Source: Parasphingopyxis algicola (GTDB lineage Bacteria > Pseudomonadota > Alphaproteobacteria > Sphingomonadales > Sphingomonadaceae). Taken from it: a DNA stretch of 64,000 bases. Shown piece after piece: positions 60,475 through 64,000 of the stretch. Every line of letters begins with the position of its first letter. The stretch's first letter is position 1. Both the position numbers and the translations under genes were made by a program. Below the pieces are notes generated by a model that did not search any database, was not told where the DNA came from, and saw nothing but the letters and a program-made list of their open reading frames with translations. The stretch spans positions 1,674,001 through 1,738,000 of the forward strand of contig NZ_CP051131.1 of NCBI RefSeq assembly GCF_013378075.1, read 5' to 3'.

Positions 60475-62754
60475 TCAAAATCTAGTCCTGACTGTCATTG
60501 TTGCAGTTCTCGGCTCTCCCCAAGCGGCCTCTACATATCCGATAAATTCTAAATGGTTGTAGCCACTAATGAAATACTGTGTGTCAAATATGTTAGTAAC
60601 ACCGAACACAATCTCTAGATCTTCATCTTTCGAACTAATAGTTACTCCTGCATTTACTATTGAATACCCTGGCTGCATTATCTCGGGTGTATTTCTGGCA
60701 TCATTGAACACAGTACTTGTGTAATTCCAATCGGCGTGAAATCGTATATCGGCCCAGCTAAGGCGGTCATAAGTGTAATCCACTGCCGCATTTATTGACC
60801 ACTCAGGGGCATTCTGAAGTTGCGCATCAATAGTGATTTCGGAAGCGTCAGGTCCAACCTCGATGAATCCGGCATCGAGATAACCTATGCCAGCTGAAAC
60901 TCGTAGGTTACGGTCAATTAGGGCCGACGCTTCGAGTTCCGCGCCTCTAATGCGCGCCGCAGCAGCATTGCTAGTTGTAGGCGCAATTCCCTGAAATACC
61001 AAAACTTGGACGTCTTCATAATCGGTTTGAAAGATCGCTGCGTTGATAATCAATCGACGATCAAACGATTCCGTCTTGATGCCGGCCTCATAAACGCTAA
61101 CAAATTCGGGCCGGAAACTGGGAATGAATGATAAAGGCGGAAACACCGTTTGAGTAAATCCGCCACTCTTGAAACCCTCTGAATAGCGAATGTAAGTCAT
61201 GACCTCATCGGACCACTCATAAGATAGCCCAATTAAAGGCGATATTTCCGATATCGAAAGGGTTGCCTCACCAGAAGGAAGAATAGGTGTTCCGACTGGG
61301 AGGAGCCCAATTACGCCTGGACCAGTCACGACCTGATTGGGCGTGAAGCGCTTTGTTTCTTCGGTGTATCGTAACCCACCAACTAGATCTAGACCGCCAA
61401 TAATGTTCCACGTTGCTTGACCGTATAGCGCCCAGTTATCGTTGGAAATCCGCCCACCGCTGAGAACGTCGTTCACGTAAAGTTCAAGAGGGTAGTCTTC
61501 ACCTCCTGTTTCGTGGCCGTAATACGCACCGAGTACATAGTCCACTGAGTCGAATAAGGTACCACCCAACTGTAATTCCTGGGAGAACTGATCTAAGTCA
61601 TAGTCGCTACGGTAATTCAATAAAGGGAGAGGGGATCCATCCAAACCTTTTCCATATCTTGCATCGACCGATCGAAAAGCCGTTATCGAGCGAATAGATA
61701 TGTCGTTGCCTTGCCAATGAATATTCGCGCCGACGCCCCATCCATCTGCGTGGCTAAACGAACGATCGTTTTCAAAGTTTATATTTCGGCCGCTAACCCA
61801 ACGGTCACTAAAACACCTGGCATCAGATGAACTAGCTGGAGGCGGAAAGCACGGAGAACCAACAGAGCTGTTATTTAAAAACGCGATAAAGCCACTCGAG
61901 TCATCAACACGTACGATAGAAACGGGAGCTCCGTTTTCTCGCGTGCGACTTGCATCGAACGACAGATCGATTGTCAAGTTTTCGACGGGATCAATTGCCA
62001 ATTGGAACCTGCCTGCAAGTCTATTTGTGTCTCCTAGCGGATGGTCATTGAATGGAGTTTCCATCCAACCGTCCTGCTGAGCTACATAGAATGCACCTCC
62101 CAAGGAAACGCTGTCCGCAAGAGGCATGTCGAAACTGGCTCGTCCACGATACAACACCTCATCTTGAGTAATGCCCAAACCGATTTCCATCGCGGCGCGC
62201 CGACTGCCCCCAGGCCTTCGTGTAGTTATATTGATAGCGCCGCCAATAGTGTTGCGGCCGAAGAGTGTTCCTTGCGGGCCGCGTAAAACCTCAACTCTCT
62301 CTAAATCAAATACATCTAAAACTGAACCCAGCGTCTTTGAGAGATAGACTCCATCAACATATATTCCTACGCCTGGATCAGTATTAATAATTATGTTAGA
62401 TTGCCCTATGCCCCGGATATACGCGCTGGCTACGTTACTGCTGCCGGAATTGCTGTTTGCATTGTGAAATGACAAATTGGGCACGGACGTGCCAAAATCA
62501 CTCAGGGAATTAATTTGGCGTGACTGTAAATCATCCACTGAAAACGCGGATATCGAAATCGGCGTATCTTGAAGTGCCGTTTCTCGGCGTTCTGCGGTCA
62601 CGATAATCGGGGCAATGCCAACACTTTCTTGTTCATTCGCCAGTGTTTCGGATTGGGCCAGAGCTGCTGCTGGCGTTACTGCTGCCAAAATTACAGATCC
62701 GCTATACAATAATCGAAGTGGAATTGCTTTCCGCTCCTTGCTTTTGTTAATCAT
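60475..62754 (-). CDS. TonB-dependent outer-membrane receptor 2
   Basis: A 759-residue receptor. The signal peptide ends AVTPAAALAQ. The plug has PIIVTAERRETALQDTPISI, VFDLERVEVLRGPQGTLFGR and DPGVGIYVDGVYLSKTLGS; the barrel ends EPRTATMTVRTRF. It is related to receptor 1 but lies in AT-richer DNA with different codon use, so it is not a recent copy. ATG 62754 has GGAG upstream; longer frames lack a signal peptide at the front. It should import the substrate of the PhyH oxygenase. Confidence 0.9.
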   Translation of the reverse strand: MINKSKERKAIPLRLLYSGSVILAAVTPAAALAQSETLANEQESVGIAPIIVTAERRETALQDTPISISAFSVDDLQSRQINSLSDFGTSVPNLSFHNANSNSGSSNVASAYIRGIGQSNIIINTDPGVGIYVDGVYLSKTLGSVLDVFDLERVEVLRGPQGTLFGRNTIGGAINITTRRPGGSRRAAMEIGLGITQDEVLYRGRASFDMPLADSVSLGGAFYVAQQDGWMETPFNDHPLGDTNRLAGRFQLAIDPVENLTIDLSFDASRTRENGAPVSIVRVDDSSGFIAFLNNSSVGSPCFPPPASSSDARCFSDRWVSGRNINFENDRSFSHADGWGVGANIHWQGNDISIRSITAFRSVDARYGKGLDGSPLPLLNYRSDYDLDQFSQELQLGGTLFDSVDYVLGAYYGHETGGEDYPLELYVNDVLSGGRISNDNWALYGQATWNIIGGLDLVGGLRYTEETKRFTPNQVVTGPGVIGLLPVGTPILPSGEATLSISEISPLIGLSYEWSDEVMTYIRYSEGFKSGGFTQTVFPPLSFIPSFRPEFVSVYEAGIKTESFDRRLIINAAIFQTDYEDVQVLVFQGIAPTTSNAAAARIRGAELEASALIDRNLRVSAGIGYLDAGFIEVGPDASEITIDAQLQNAPEWSINAAVDYTYDRLSWADIRFHADWNYTSTVFNDARNTPEIMQPGYSIVNAGVTISSKDEDLEIVFGVTNIFDTQYFISGYNHLEFIGYVEAAWGEPRTATMTVRTRF

Positions 62755-62865
62755 TTTGCTCCGCCCTATCTGTGTCCTTACGTTGCTAGTTCGCATGCAC
62801 TCAAATGAATTCGATAGCAGCAAATAGATGGAGGTAGCCTTTGGGCGCATCTATTTATGGCTCTA

Positions 62866-63710
62866 GGCTCAGGACCTATTAAATTGCTTGCGGATTGATG
62901 GGGATGTTGATTCAATGGCGGCGCTGAGGAGGTGCTGTCATGAGTGACTTGTTCTGGTTGTCGCAGGCGCAGATGCGCAGGATCGAGCCATATTTTCCGC
63001 TATCGCACGGAGTTCCGCGGGTCGATGACCGGCGGATTGTCAGCGGTATCATCTTTGTGATCCGCAATGGTCTGCGCTGGCGCGATGCGCCTGCCGAATA
63101 TGGCCCGCACAAGACGATCTACAACCGATTTGTCCGCTGGAGCCGCATGGGCGTGTTCGACAAGATATTCTCGGCATTGGCGGCAAAGGGCGGCGAGCCG
63201 GATCAACTGATGATCGACGCCACTCATCTCAAGGCGCACCGCACGGCGGCAAGCCTGTTAAAAAAGGGGCAGTTCCCCGACGTATCGGACGCACCAAAGG
63301 CGGCCTGAACTCCAAACTCCACGCGGTGTGCGATCACAAAGGCAGGCCGCTCATCATGCTCCTGAGCGAAGGGCAGATGAGCGACTACAAAGGCGCGGCG
63401 CTGATGATCGGCGCCTTCCCCAAAGCCAAGGTCCTGCTCGGCGACAAAGGCTATGACGCCGACTGGCTGCGTGCCGCCCTGGCCGAGCGCGGCATTGCCG
63501 CCTGCATCCCCTCAAAGTCCAATCGCAAAGTCCATATCCCGCATGATACCGCACTCTATCGCCAACGGCACAAGGTCGAGAACATGTTCGGCAAACTCAA
63601 GGACTGGCGACGCATCCACACCCGCTATGATCGCTGCGCCCACACCTTCTCCTCCGCCATATGCATCGCCGCAACCGTCATCTTCTGGCTCAATCAATGA
63701 GTCCTGAGCC
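62866..63710 (+). mobile_element. IS5-family insertion sequence, copy 3
   Basis: 845 bases with terminal inverted repeats GGCTCAGGAC (62866-62875) and GTCCTGAGCC (63701-63710), flanked by TA at 62864-62865 and 63711-63712. It bounds the PhyH cassette on the right. Confidence 0.85.
62940..63700 (+). CDS. IS5-family transposase, two frames joined by frameshift
   Basis: The first frame (62940-63308) starts MSDLFWLSQAQMRRIEPYFP and includes GLRWRDAPAEYGPHKTIYNR and MIDATHLKAHR. At the TTAAAAAAGGGGC run near 63259 it switches to the second frame, which contains GGLNSKLHAVCDHKGRP, LLGDKGYDADWLRAAL and NMFGKLKDWRRIHTRYDRCA, and ends at 63700. The DDE residues are distributed over both frames. It looks intact. 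Confidence 0.85.
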
Positions 63711-63712
63711 TA

Positions 63713-64000
63713 GGATGTGTTGACAAAGGGGATTCCCAAGCGGCGTAGTTTCTGATTCAAGGTGGCTTTTGCAGGAGGCTGCCGTGATCCGAGATTTGAT
63801 GAGTGACGAGGAATGGGCGTGTCTGGAACCGTTTGTGATCGAACGGGGTCCGCGCAGCGGTCGCCGCCCAAGGGATCACCGCCTTGTTCTTGATAGTATT
63901 TTCTGGATTGCACGAACCGGTGTTGCGTGGCGAGATCTGCATGAGCATTTCGGCAAATGGTCATCGGTTTACCGCCAGTTTCGGCCCTGGACGCTGTCCA
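63713..64000 (+). mobile_element. IS5-family insertion sequence, copy 4 (cut by window end)
   Basis: The left end GGATGTGTTGACAAAG at 63713 resembles the ends of copies 1 and 2 (GG, then TGGACAAA-like) and follows the same TA that closes copy 3. Only the left 288 bases are inside the window. Confidence 0.7.
63784..64000 (+). CDS. IS5-family transposase, N-terminal part
   Basis: GTG at 63784 opens a frame reading VIRDLMSDEEWACLEPFVIE, then GRRPRDHRLVLDSIFWIART and WRDLHEHFGKWSSVYRQF, the N-terminal half of an IS5-type transposase. It continues past the window end. Confidence 0.78.
   Translation, partial: MIRDLMSDEEWACLEPFVIERGPRSGRRPRDHRLVLDSIFWIARTGVAWRDLHEHFGKWSSVYRQFRPWTLS

Noticed and set aside
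58205-63710. Composite transposon formed by IS5 copies 2 and 3 around the PhyH cassette
   Set aside because: The two elements have different terminal repeats and different transposases, so they would not be mobilised as one unit.
1-64000. CRISPR array
   Set aside because: No series of regularly spaced identical repeats was seen on reading the window, and no cas gene is present.

Overview
The window looks like the chromosome of a sphingomonad (Alphaproteobacteria) with a large catabolic island inserted. The first 22.9 kb is GC-rich, tightly packed and housekeeping in character: phasin and class I PHA synthase, aminotransferase, thioesterase, GST, hydroxychromene-carboxylate-isomerase-like protein, an AlkB-type membrane hydroxylase, two tandem nucleotidyltransferases, homoserine dehydrogenase, class II fructose-bisphosphatase, a beta-propeller protein, methyltransferase, ABC exporter, CPA1 antiporter and RecJ. 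It ends at a tRNA-Glu(TTC).

The accessory region starts directly after the tRNA. It opens with AT-rich DNA holding two small reverse genes. Next come a DUF1611/DgcN-like protein translationally coupled to a PLP racemase, a 56-aa protein, a nucleotidyltransferase-HEPN fusion, and a mobilisation block (DUF6118 protein, MOBQ relaxase TraA, TraC, TraD, DUF736 protein). The traA/traC gap contains a recognisable oriT nick region.

From 33.2 to 54.8 kb lies an aromatic-degradation region. (1) Reverse operon: small partner protein A, Rieske oxygenase alpha 1, ferredoxin reductase, AhpD-like protein, CoA-transferase subunit A, PcaD. (2) Forward operon: CatA-, CatB- and CatC-like enzymes, a racemase-fold protein lacking both catalytic cysteines, and an AraC regulator. 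(3) Reverse operon: acetamidase/formamidase, Rieske alpha 2, small partner B, NTF2-like beta-type subunit, Rieske ferredoxin. (4) After an IS5-type element, a forward operon: TonB-dependent receptor, NTF2-like subunit, Rieske alpha 3, small partner C, chlorocatechol-type 1,2-dioxygenase, dienelactone hydrolase, maleylacetate reductase. Every Rieske alpha gene is coupled to a member of one small (about 120 aa) protein family that I do not recognise. This is the best candidate here for an undescribed system. The enzymes suggest that ring hydroxylation or dealkylation gives a (substituted) catechol, which is ortho-cleaved and sent to 3-oxoadipate. The three oxygenases apparently share one ferredoxin and one reductase.

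The last 9 kb is decaying and IS-rich: an isolated MDR-reductase N-terminal domain, a formaldehyde-detoxifying alcohol dehydrogenase, a broken 2Fe-2S ferredoxin, an IS3-family remnant cut by an IS5-type element, then an AT-richer cassette (EthD-like protein, PhyH-type dioxygenase, second TonB-dependent receptor) bounded by further IS5-type elements. The window ends inside the last of these.
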